DNA from: Candidatus Woesearchaeota archaeon | GTDB taxonomy: Archaea; Nanobdellota; Nanobdellia; SCGC-AAA011-G17; ARS1403 | Assembly: GCA_016181275.1 (NCBI GenBank) | Contig: JACOZQ010000028.1 | Span: 1 to 35,370, forward strand | Reading direction: 5' to 3' | DNA: 35,370 bases | In this document: piece after piece, positions 27,082-35,370 of the stretch | Layout: each line of letters begins with the position of its first letter | Position numbering within the stretch: position 1 is the stretch's first letter | Program-made: the position numbers and the translations under genes | The notes under the pieces: generated by a model | Database searches by the model: none | What the model was told of the DNA's origin: nothing | The model's input: only the letters and a program-made list of their open reading frames with translations

Positions 27082-28565
27082 ATAATGAGGATTGGTCTCT
27101 GTTGTGAATCCATATATACTTTGACAGGAAATACTTTATCTGTATTTTTTTCTGGCCATATATATGTCCATTGTGAAGTTTGCTCTAGAAGACTTAAAAC
27201 AATGTACTTAATGTCTTTATGTGTTTCTATGAATTCATCTATTTCATCTTCTTCTGGCCAATAGATTATATCTCTTTCAGCATAATAATTCAATTGTGGC
27301 TGTCCTGCAGCAATTACTTTATCCACGGGATTAGAGTTTTCTTTTATCCACTCTCCAGATTGTTTGAATTGAACATATGATGTGGATTTTAATTTAATAA
27401 TCATTTCAGCAGATTCTATCTGTTTTATAGATGAGGAAATCAGTATGAACAATATTAAAATTATTCCGACAATCCCCAATTTAATATTTATTTTTTTAAA
27501 TTTTAAGTAGAGTGAGAATAAAGCAAATCCTATTATGTAAAAAGCCGCAGAATAAAGATAAATTAAATATCTGTCTTCTGGTAGTTGCCCTGCAAAGAAT
27601 GCAAAATAAATAAAAGGGAATAATGTCCATAATAAAATAAATAACTGCTTTTTTAGCACTTCATTTTTTCTTATAAACCCATATCCAATTATTATATTAA
27701 ATATTATTATTACCAATCCAATAATGAGAAATATGAGAAATATATTTTGAATACCAACCAAAGAACTTTGGAAAACTGTTGGAAGAATTTTTAGATAAGT
27801 GCTGAGATAATTTACAGAGCTATAAAATCCCGCAGATCCAAAGAGGGGTATTTTATTATAAGTTGAATAATACCATATAGAATACGGAATTATTGTTATT
27901 AATGCTATCAAAGATGTAATCCAAAATTTCTTGTTTCTTAAAAAATTTAATTTTTCGGTTAATAGTAAGTAACTTATTAATAGAATTATAAGCAGACCAA
28001 ATGGAAATCTCGTCAGTGTTCCAAGAATCAAAGACAATCCTAGCAACAACAGATAGATTTTTGATTTATCTTTTACATAACCATTCCAAAATAACCAAAC
28101 AGAGATGAGCCATATTGTGGCAGAAGGAATATCAGTCATTATCCTTGCAGAAAAAAATAGGTGTACATAAAAAAACGACATCATAAATGTTGCAATCAAA
28201 GCAATCCACTTATTGAACATTTCTTTTCCTACGAGATAGGTAAATAGTACTCCCACTATCGAGAAGATTAGCATTAAAATTCTGAAGGAAGTTTCCCCCC
28301 CTCCAAGCTTGTATAAAATGGCTAACATAAATGGGAGAAATGGTGGTCTGACAAAATGAAGCTGATACGAGGTTACATTAAATGCCCAGTTTTTAGCTAC
28401 TCCCAAATATTCTGCTTCATCATACCAAACTGCTTGGTTTATTGTTAAATATTTTAATCTTAAAATTAATGCAAATATTAAAATTGCAATTAGAATTAAA
28501 TTTGAATTATTATCCAAAAAATTTAATAATTTATTTTGAAACTCCTTTTTGTTTTCTTCGGTCAT
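27063..28565 (-). CDS. GT39/PMT-like (GT-C) membrane glycosyltransferase
   Basis: NQAVWYDEAEYLGVAKNW acidic first-loop motif; VRPPFLPFMLAILYKLGGGE; multi-TM. Confidence 0.8.
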   Translation of the reverse strand: MTEENKKEFQNKLLNFLDNNSNLILIAILIFALILRLKYLTINQAVWYDEAEYLGVAKNWAFNVTSYQLHFVRPPFLPFMLAILYKLGGGETSFRILMLIFSIVGVLFTYLVGKEMFNKWIALIATFMMSFFYVHLFFSARIMTDIPSATIWLISVWLFWNGYVKDKSKIYLLLLGLSLILGTLTRFPFGLLIILLISYLLLTEKLNFLRNKKFWITSLIALITIIPYSIWYYSTYNKIPLFGSAGFYSSVNYLSTYLKILPTVFQSSLVGIQNIFLIFLIIGLVIIIFNIIIGYGFIRKNEVLKKQLFILLWTLFPFIYFAFFAGQLPEDRYLIYLYSAAFYIIGFALFSLYLKFKKINIKLGIVGIILILFILISSSIKQIESAEMIIKLKSTSYVQFKQSGEWIKENSNPVDKVIAAGQPQLNYYAERDIIYWPEEDEIDEFIETHKDIKYIVLSLLEQTSQWTYIWPEKNTDKVFPVKVYMDSQQRPILIIYEIKR

Positions 28566-30358
28566 ATCTGCCTCTTGTTTAAATTTTGTAAGTCATAAAT
28601 CCAAACTGCATCAGTTTTTTTTAGTTTTATCGTCTTATTAGGAATAAAATCTTTTCTTAGATTAATTATTAATTCATCTTCTGTCCTAAATTTATTTGGT
28701 CTGATTGCAACATATCTGATTGTCTGATTGTCTGGATGAAAATATTCTATTTTTTCTATTAATGTTGGTCTTCTACCAACTTTATTTGAAAAAAACTGGT
28801 CAAATAAAAACTCTTGAAGGTGCTGATTACGCCTAACATAATAATGGATTATTAACCCCGTTGATAAAAAAGTCTCATTTTCTTTTAATACATCATTAAA
28901 ATAATTTGCTACGTCTTTTTGGGCAAAACCTGCTATATCCGGTGGATCACAACCAACCTCTGAGAAACGACAAAAGATAAAATTACGATTAGAAAAATGA
29001 GGGCTTGAATAGAATGCTATTGAAAAAGAAAATATAATATAAATTATTAAGAATCCTATATTATAAACCCTTATATTTTTAACTCTAAATATCTTGAAAA
29101 TTGAATACTTTTCTGAGAATGCTAAAGACATTAAAAAGATTAATCCGAATAAGAACGCTACTAACACCCTTGGAAAATTTAGAGCCTTCGTTATAATGAT
29201 ACTTAAAATTAAAAATAATAACAGATATAATATAAATTTTTCATTATTATTTCTTTCTTTATTTGCAATTAATTTGAAAAATATCCACAAAGAGAAGATT
29301 ACTAAGATTACATCTAAAATATTCACTAAAAGGAAGAACTCGGATATCATATCAAAGATTTCTGTATTAAATGCTAATGTACTATAAGAAGTTTCTATGG
29401 ACTGGTATTTATTAATAATATTAAAGAAATTTTTTGGATTGAAATAAAAAACTGCTAAGAACACGATGAGATAAGATAAGATTGAATAAACTAAGATATT
29501 TATTAATCTTGAACAATTTATTTCTTCATTTTCTTTAATTCTTTTAACAAACTCTAGATTTAATTTGCTCCCAATCTTTTTTAAGATATCGAAAAATTCT
29601 TTTGAATATTTTTCTAATAAGATGAATACTGCAAATACTATAAACATCCCATTTGGCAATTTTGTTGTGAATGCTAATGCAAAAGACGTGAATGAAACAA
29701 TGAATAATAAAATTTCTTTTCTTGTTTTTTCTGAATTGTAGGCCCACCATAAAAATAGCAAGCCAAGAGCTACAAAGAAATAACCAAATATGTCAACATG
29801 TATCCACCTGCTGAACTTTAGAATTTCTGGATAAAAAGCATAAAATGAAATTGCGAAAATAGAACTATATTTATCTAACAAATTTATTGAGAATAGACAT
29901 ATTGTTAAAAAAAATAATATTGAAAAAAGATACATAGGAAGATGGCAATAAGGAAATGCTTTTATTAGCTCTTCTCCTATTAAAGTTTCTCTCCCGGGAT
30001 AGAACATTGGTTTAACTTCACTTACTTTTGAAAAATCCTCCCCTGAGAGCATGCATCCTGCTGCAATTATAATATTTCCTAAGATTGGTTCTCCCTGTCC
30101 TGCCAATCCAGGATATAATTCATAAGGATAAAAGAATAATAAACCTGTAGGGATTGTGGTCATATCATCATTCCAATATCCTACTAATGAAGCATCATTT
30201 AATCTAATGAAGATTCCTAATGCTATTATTAAGAACAATATAACCATAAGGAATTTATCATACTTAAACTTAGTAAAATCCATAAATTCAAAAAGAAGGT
30301 AATCTTTAAATAGGTTTTCAATGGATTTGATTAAATTTGCACTGTTTAAATATCCCAA
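28562..30358 (-). CDS. GT-C/PMT-like membrane glycosyltransferase
   Basis: YWNDDMTTIPTGLLFF in the first loop, multi-TM; overlaps the next gene by 4 bp. Confidence 0.65.
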   Translation of the reverse strand: MGYLNSANLIKSIENLFKDYLLFEFMDFTKFKYDKFLMVILFLIIALGIFIRLNDASLVGYWNDDMTTIPTGLLFFYPYELYPGLAGQGEPILGNIIIAAGCMLSGEDFSKVSEVKPMFYPGRETLIGEELIKAFPYCHLPMYLFSILFFLTICLFSINLLDKYSSIFAISFYAFYPEILKFSRWIHVDIFGYFFVALGLLFLWWAYNSEKTRKEILLFIVSFTSFALAFTTKLPNGMFIVFAVFILLEKYSKEFFDILKKIGSKLNLEFVKRIKENEEINCSRLINILVYSILSYLIVFLAVFYFNPKNFFNIINKYQSIETSYSTLAFNTEIFDMISEFFLLVNILDVILVIFSLWIFFKLIANKERNNNEKFILYLLLFLILSIIITKALNFPRVLVAFLFGLIFLMSLAFSEKYSIFKIFRVKNIRVYNIGFLIIYIIFSFSIAFYSSPHFSNRNFIFCRFSEVGCDPPDIAGFAQKDVANYFNDVLKENETFLSTGLIIHYYVRRNQHLQEFLFDQFFSNKVGRRPTLIEKIEYFHPDNQTIRYVAIRPNKFRTEDELIINLRKDFIPNKTIKLKKTDAVWIYDLQNLNKRQI

Positions 30359-31113
30359 GATTTTATTTTATTAATCGATTCTATTGAATCTTGGAGTTTG
30401 TTACATTCCAAAATTATTTTTTTATTATAATTTTTAGCTTTTAATTTTCTGAAGAAATCTTTAAAATCTATAGAACCTTTTCCAATCTCGAGATGCTGGT
30501 CCATTCTTTTATTATTATCTGTGAGATGAATATGATCTATATTTATTTTCATCAGTTCTTCTGTTTGATTGTAAATTTCTGAATGTGCCAAATCAAAGCA
30601 GAACCCCAGAAATGGAAATTTGCATTTTAAATATCTTATATCATATGGTCTACCCAACAGATAGCAAGGGTAACAATTTTCAATTAAAATTTTTATTTTA
30701 TGATTATGCGCTTTCTTGAGGATTGGGCCGAAATTTTTAGAGAAAGTATCTAAAAAAAAGTTCAATCCAATATTTCTTCTTAAAATTTTGCTTAATCTTA
30801 TATACCCTTTAAAAAATGAACCTCCATGCATAACGATCTCTTTTATATTTGAAGCTATAGCGAAATCAATTTCATTTTCTATTTTTTTTACTTCGCTTAT
30901 ATGATAACCAAAACTTAATAGTGGATGGATTCTAAAGTCAACAGAAGCATGCAGAGAATATTCAAATTGCCCTTTTATACGATCCAACTCATTAATATTG
31001 ATTCTTTCCGGGATTTTATGTAATTCCACAAAATTAATCCTTTCTTGTTTTAGCTTAGAAACAACATCGTCTCTTAAAATATCATCATATCTGCAATTAA
31101 CTCCAAACTTCAT
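30346..31113 (-). CDS. Sugar phosphate isomerase/epimerase-like TIM barrel
   Basis: KEIVMHGGSFFKG; KILIENCYPCYLLG; LGFCFDLAHSEIYNQ; IDHIHLTDNN; GSIDFKDFFRKL. Confidence 0.75.
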   Translation of the reverse strand: MKFGVNCRYDDILRDDVVSKLKQERINFVELHKIPERININELDRIKGQFEYSLHASVDFRIHPLLSFGYHISEVKKIENEIDFAIASNIKEIVMHGGSFFKGYIRLSKILRRNIGLNFFLDTFSKNFGPILKKAHNHKIKILIENCYPCYLLGRPYDIRYLKCKFPFLGFCFDLAHSEIYNQTEELMKINIDHIHLTDNNKRMDQHLEIGKGSIDFKDFFRKLKAKNYNKKIILECNKLQDSIESINKIKSWDI

Positions 31114-31136
31114 GCTGTAATCAATTAAACAATAAT

Positions 31137-31146
31137 CTTAAATAAG
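31137..31146. promoter_or_regulatory. Palindromic TATA-like box of a divergent promoter
   Basis: cttaaataag, near-palindromic AT core. Its centre is 28.5 nt from the minus-strand start (31113) and 27.5 nt from the plus-strand start (31169). Confidence 0.6.
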
Positions 31147-31168
31147 TTTTCAATCAAAATTAATATTT

Positions 31169-31696
31169 ATGTCTAACAAATTGAATTTGGCATCTGGCGA
31201 ACGCTATATGGAAGGTTATATTAATCTAGATTATAATAAAAATCTAAAGGCGGATATTTATCATGACTTAAATAGATTTCCTTATCCTTTTGAAGATAAT
31301 TACTTTGAGGAAATATATTGTCATCATATCCTGGAGCACGTTGAAGATTTGTTGAAGACCATGGAGGAACTTTGGAGGATATCAAAACCTGCTGGGAAAA
31401 TTTTGATTTTTGGTCCGCATAGTGGTAGCTTTGAAATGCATGTTGATTTAACCCATAAAAGAGGACTGAATACCCAGACTTTTAGAAGATGCTTTCTTCC
31501 AGAAGGGGACACTTGGGGATTCTATACCCGGGCCAAGTTCATGGTCATGAAAGATTACATCAGATTTTATAATTATATGAAACCAATTGAATACATCGTG
31601 AATAAATCCAGAAGATTAAAGAATATCTACGAAAGGCATTTTGCTTATACAATACAAGCTAAGGAAATGAGGATTGTTTTGGAAGTAGTAAAATGA
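31169..31696 (+). CDS. Class I SAM methyltransferase-like protein
   Basis: KLNLASGERYMEGYINLDYN...EEIYCHHILEHVEDLLKTMEELWRISKPAGKILIFGPH. Confidence 0.8.
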   Translation: MSNKLNLASGERYMEGYINLDYNKNLKADIYHDLNRFPYPFEDNYFEEIYCHHILEHVEDLLKTMEELWRISKPAGKILIFGPHSGSFEMHVDLTHKRGLNTQTFRRCFLPEGDTWGFYTRAKFMVMKDYIRFYNYMKPIEYIVNKSRRLKNIYERHFAYTIQAKEMRIVLEVVK

Positions 31697-32841
31697 ATAT
31701 CTTAATTACAATCTACAGGGGTTTGGGTTATGGTGGAGCCGAGGTTAGCACAAAACTACTTGCGGAAGGATTAACTAAATTAGGAAATAAAGTGATCATT
31801 GCCTCTTCAGATGAATATTATGGTATAGATACAAAAAAATTCAAAAAATTCGATAGAATTCCAGTTTTTAGATTTCAAGAAGCATACTTATCTAGATTTT
31901 TAAGTAAGATAATAAAAGAAGAAAAAATTGATTTAATTTATGCGCATGATAGATTGACAAGCATTCCTGCGATTCTTGCAGCTAAGAAAAATAAAATTAA
32001 AAGTATTGTGCATTTTAGAGACTATTGGTTTGCATGTCCTTATAGCAACTGTTTAGCTCCAGATAATTTTGAATATGATAAATGCGACTTGAGAATCATA
32101 TTAAAACATTTTAAAGCTAAAAGATGGTTAATTGACCTATATAAATTGATTTATCTAAAAAGAGCCAGAAAAATTTTAATAACGGCAGATTTAAAATTTG
32201 CATTAAGCGAAGCAGTTAAAAAAAGATTGGAAATAAACAATATAAAAGATTCTCGGATTATTACAAGTGCACGAAAATTTCATGATTTTGATGGTAATAA
32301 AGAAAATATAAAAAGAAAATATAATTTAAAGAAAAAAGTAATTACATTTATAGGGAGTCTGATTTATCCTAAAGGCATTATGAATATGATTAAAATAATG
32401 CCCGAGATTTTGAATGAGAATATTAGCTTTTTGATCGTCGGAGATGGTCCTTTGTTAGAAGAAATTAGAAATAAAAATATTCCTGGAATAGTTTTAACTG
32501 GAAGATTAAAAGCTGAAGAAATGCCTGATGTTTATGCAGCATCAGATTTAATTTTATTGCCAAGTGTATGGCAGGAACCATTTAGCGGTATTTTACATGA
32601 AGCAGCAGCGGCTAAAAAAGCCATTTTAGCTTCAAACACTGGCGGGAGTAGGGATGCAATGACAGAAGAGGAACTAATAGAAGCCAATAATTTGGGAGAA
32701 TGGAAGAAAAGAATTAAAGAATTAATTACCAATGATAGACTAAGAGAAAAATTGGCACTAGATTATGCTAAAAGATCCAGAAAAAATTATGATGTTGATA
32801 TTGTCGCTAAGAAAGTAAATGAGATTTTTGAGAATTTATAG
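31693..32841 (+). CDS. Family 4 glycosyltransferase
   Basis: GLGYGGAEVSTKLLAEGL; VITFIGSLIYPKGI; VGDGPLLEEI; QEPFSGILHEAAAAKKAILASNTGG. Confidence 0.9.
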   Translation: MNILITIYRGLGYGGAEVSTKLLAEGLTKLGNKVIIASSDEYYGIDTKKFKKFDRIPVFRFQEAYLSRFLSKIIKEEKIDLIYAHDRLTSIPAILAAKKNKIKSIVHFRDYWFACPYSNCLAPDNFEYDKCDLRIILKHFKAKRWLIDLYKLIYLKRARKILITADLKFALSEAVKKRLEINNIKDSRIITSARKFHDFDGNKENIKRKYNLKKKVITFIGSLIYPKGIMNMIKIMPEILNENISFLIVGDGPLLEEIRNKNIPGIVLTGRLKAEEMPDVYAASDLILLPSVWQEPFSGILHEAAAAKKAILASNTGGSRDAMTEEELIEANNLGEWKKRIKELITNDRLREKLALDYAKRSRKNYDVDIVAKKVNEIFENL

Positions 32842-33697
32842 CATTTTCTATTTCTTTGATTAATTTAACACTATTCAAAGCCAGGAAGTTATTTTTTGAA
32901 TAACTGGCTTTTTCTTCTAAAATATTTAAGAACATTAAAGATAAAGCATCATTTTCAATCTCAAAATAATGAGGTTGATTATTAATTAAGATTTGTCTAT
33001 TTCTCCATTCAAATAATTTACCATCTGCGATAATTTTAAGAATTTTCTCTTTTTTATTATTAGTTCTATCATAAAAATATTCAATTAAGACATTATTGTA
33101 TTTGAATTTGAACTCCAAAATATCTGTTCTATTTTTCTTGAGAGGATCTTCTATATTAATAATTTCAAGATTTTTCAGATTATTTTTTCCCAATAGATCA
33201 ATAAGTAAATACATATCATGATAAGTTAATGCATTAAGAATAGAATCATCAAATGTCCCATATTTAGTCCAAGTAAATTGAATCTTATTTATTTTGTGAC
33301 CTATAACTAAATTTTTTAACTCGGAATATTCTTTTCTATAGAGAAAAACATCATCGACATAGATTTTAAGTTTTTTTTCTTTAGCCAAATTAAAAAGCTC
33401 TTGTACTTCCTTCAAATCTGAACAAGGAGGTTTTTCAACAAATACATTTTTTCCTCTTAATAAACAATTCTTTGCAATTGAATAATGCGAGTTTGTCGGC
33501 GTTGAAATTACTATGAAATCTACTTTGTCCAATATCTTTTCATAATTATCAGAAATTTCAACTCCATAATTCTCTTTCACTTTTAATAATCTGTCATTAA
33601 TACTTCTACCGCAAATATATTCAACTTGATTATACTTATTCAATTTCTTAAATAATATTGAACCAAATTTTCCTAATCCCACTATTGCTATTTTCAT
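32807..33697 (-). CDS. Gfo/Idh/MocA-family oxidoreductase
   Basis: MKIAIVGLGKFGSILFKKL; DFIVISTPTNSHYSIAKNCLLRGKNVFVEKPP. Internal Met at 33697 overlaps the upstream stop by 4 bp. Confidence 0.85.
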   Translation of the reverse strand: MKIAIVGLGKFGSILFKKLNKYNQVEYICGRSINDRLLKVKENYGVEISDNYEKILDKVDFIVISTPTNSHYSIAKNCLLRGKNVFVEKPPCSDLKEVQELFNLAKEKKLKIYVDDVFLYRKEYSELKNLVIGHKINKIQFTWTKYGTFDDSILNALTYHDMYLLIDLLGKNNLKNLEIINIEDPLKKNRTDILEFKFKYNNVLIEYFYDRTNNKKEKILKIIADGKLFEWRNRQILINNQPHYFEIENDALSLMFLNILEEKASYSKNNFLALNSVKLIKEIENAINSQKSHLLS

Positions 33698-34758
33698 TTT
33701 CTCATTCTTTTTGCTATTGCTACAACCTGATTGGTTGCATCTATGCATGTAGGAATTTTTCCAGAAAATAAAGTAACTATTTTGTCATTTATCTGCTCGA
33801 CAATTGTAGGACGGGCATCATCATGCTCTCTATGCGGAAGCACGGTTCTAATTGTATACATAGAGCCAATGTGTTCTGCCTTTTCTATTCCTGGAAAGAA
33901 TTCTGATGCATGCTCTAAGAATTTTTTAACATTTGTTAAAGATGGATTTTTAATTATTCCATTATTTAATAATCTTGCATATTCTCCATAGAGTTCAATT
34001 TTTTTCCCTACAGTTCTACTATGGATAGCATGGACTACATTGCCCATTACATGATAACCCGTTCTACCATAGGGATCTATACACATGAAAGGGCCATCCA
34101 TAACTATCACACTTTTCTTATGAAATTTCTCGGGTAATTTTAATACTAATTTTTCACAAAGTTCAAATTGATAATCCTTTTGAGCATCTAGATAATCACC
34201 TAAAAATGCATTATTATGAGCATAAGTAGCAACAATAATTAGATCATATTTATTCTTAAGGACTTCATACCTACCTTCTGTATTTAGTAAAACATTGACT
34301 TTATATTGCTTGAGCTTAAGCCAGCAAATTTCCTTTAATTTAGCAGAATCAAAAAGAAATTCTTTAATTTTAAAATTGGCAGCTATTTTTTCTTTATTAA
34401 CTATTTCAAGATCTTTTTCTTCGTATTCTAGACCACATTCTTTCCACACATTGGAGAATTGTTCCGGAGTTAAAAAGCTGCCTTCTTTGGCTATAGAATA
34501 GTAATGTTCAATTCCATCATCCAAAATAGCTTCTGGATAAACATTCCTAAATTCTTTTTCTCCATGAAGACAAGTAAGGATTGTTTCTTTGCTCCTGGGA
34601 TAATGATAACCCCTATGAAGTCTGTATTGGTTTATACCTGAAGCAGCTTTAAAAATGTCATTTTCTTTTTCATATAAATCTACCAAAAAGCCTTCCTTAG
34701 CTAAAAACCAAGCTGCTGTAATACCAAAGATTCCTCCACCCACAACTGCTATTTTCAT
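33694..34758 (-). CDS. FAD-dependent oxidoreductase (DAO-type)
   Basis: MKIAVVGGGIFGITAAWFLAKEGFLVDLYEKE dinucleotide-binding N-terminus; C-terminal VTLFSGKIPTCIDATNQVVA. Confidence 0.8.
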   Translation of the reverse strand: MKIAVVGGGIFGITAAWFLAKEGFLVDLYEKENDIFKAASGINQYRLHRGYHYPRSKETILTCLHGEKEFRNVYPEAILDDGIEHYYSIAKEGSFLTPEQFSNVWKECGLEYEEKDLEIVNKEKIAANFKIKEFLFDSAKLKEICWLKLKQYKVNVLLNTEGRYEVLKNKYDLIIVATYAHNNAFLGDYLDAQKDYQFELCEKLVLKLPEKFHKKSVIVMDGPFMCIDPYGRTGYHVMGNVVHAIHSRTVGKKIELYGEYARLLNNGIIKNPSLTNVKKFLEHASEFFPGIEKAEHIGSMYTIRTVLPHREHDDARPTIVEQINDKIVTLFSGKIPTCIDATNQVVAIAKRMRK

Positions 34759-34783
34759 AATTTATCTGAGTTTGCATGCTCTT

Positions 34784-35370
34784 TTAAGTTTTTCTGAGAT
34801 ATAAAGTATACATAATCGCATCTATACAACCACGTGCCATTAGTTCATAAGTAAAATTATTTTCTATTATCTTCTTGGATTCCTTCCCCATCTTCTCTTT
34901 TAACCTTTTGTCAGATAAAATCTTTCTTAAAGAATTATATAATCCTTCAATATCCTTCTCTTTAACCATAAAGCCGTTAATTCCTTGTTTGATTAGATCA
35001 TGAGCCCCTCCTGTTGCATCTGTTGATATTACTGGTTTGCCAAGAGACATCGCTTCATTTAATACAACCCCCCAGCAATCAGCATCATAATCACGAAATG
35101 TTGATGGAAGAACGAAGACATCACAAATTGAATAATAGAACCCTTTTTCGTAAGGACTGATTATTTTATCTTCGAAATGAATGTTTTTTATGTTTAACTC
35201 CTGTATTAACTTTTTAATTTCTACTTTAAATGGACCGTCTCCACAAATTAATAAGAACACATCATTTCTTTCCTTCTCTAATTTAGCAAAGGCTTTTACT
35301 AAAATATCTAATCCTTTATAATGCATTATCCTACTTAGATATAATATAATTTGTTTATGTTTTATATCAA
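34784..35370 (-). CDS. Family 4 glycosyltransferase, truncated at window end
   Basis: Frame open past track start (DIKHKQIILYLSRIMHYKGLDILVKAFAKL); CGDGPFKVEI; WGVVLNEAMSLGKPVISTDATGG. Confidence 0.85.
   Translation of the reverse strand, partial: DIKHKQIILYLSRIMHYKGLDILVKAFAKLEKERNDVFLLICGDGPFKVEIKKLIQELNIKNIHFEDKIISPYEKGFYYSICDVFVLPSTFRDYDADCWGVVLNEAMSLGKPVISTDATGGAHDLIKQGINGFMVKEKDIEGLYNSLRKILSDKRLKEKMGKESKKIIENNFTYELMARGCIDAIMYTLYLRKT

Noticed and set aside
1-35370. tRNA, rRNA, transposase or prophage genes
   Set aside because: No sequence recognised as any of these on reading; absence cannot be fully proven without tRNAscan/Infernal and HMM searches.

Overview
35.4 kb AT-rich, gene-dense window that looks archaeal. 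Supporting signs are AglB/STT3, an AglH-like GlcNAc-1-P transferase, and TATA boxes centred about 26-28 nt before many start codons. Small coupled genes and a 'GITGLAV' signal-anchor suggest a DPANN/Woesearchaeota-like host, but this is inference. (1) 1-10.3 kb: a cell-surface gene neighbourhood with a membrane-anchored HerA/VirB4-type ATPase that has an extracytoplasmic domain, two coiled-coil proteins, a MinD/ParA ATPase, a beta-sandwich membrane protein, and a 1180-aa DNRLRE surface protein with about 52 N-glycosylation sequons. The surface protein is coupled to a 43-aa ribbon-helix-helix regulator missing from the ORF track. A VapBC-like cassette flanked by 71-bp direct repeats interrupts the neighbourhood next to a winged-helix gene relic. 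(2) 10.4-16 kb: SpoIIM-like protein, AbiEi/AbiEii pair, AI-2E-family permease, small membrane proteins, and a retropepsin-like protein plus a RimK-like ATP-grasp ligase with an apparent C-terminal AbrB-like domain. (3) 16-35.4 kb: an N-glycosylation/surface glycan locus with AglB, several glycosyltransferases, GPT, flippase, epimerase, deacetylase, methyltransferases, sugar isomerase, and Gfo/Idh and FAD oxidoreductases. The best candidate for an undescribed system is the 1-10.3 kb ATPase/coiled-coil/ectodomain cluster. All family calls come from motif reading; no database search was run.
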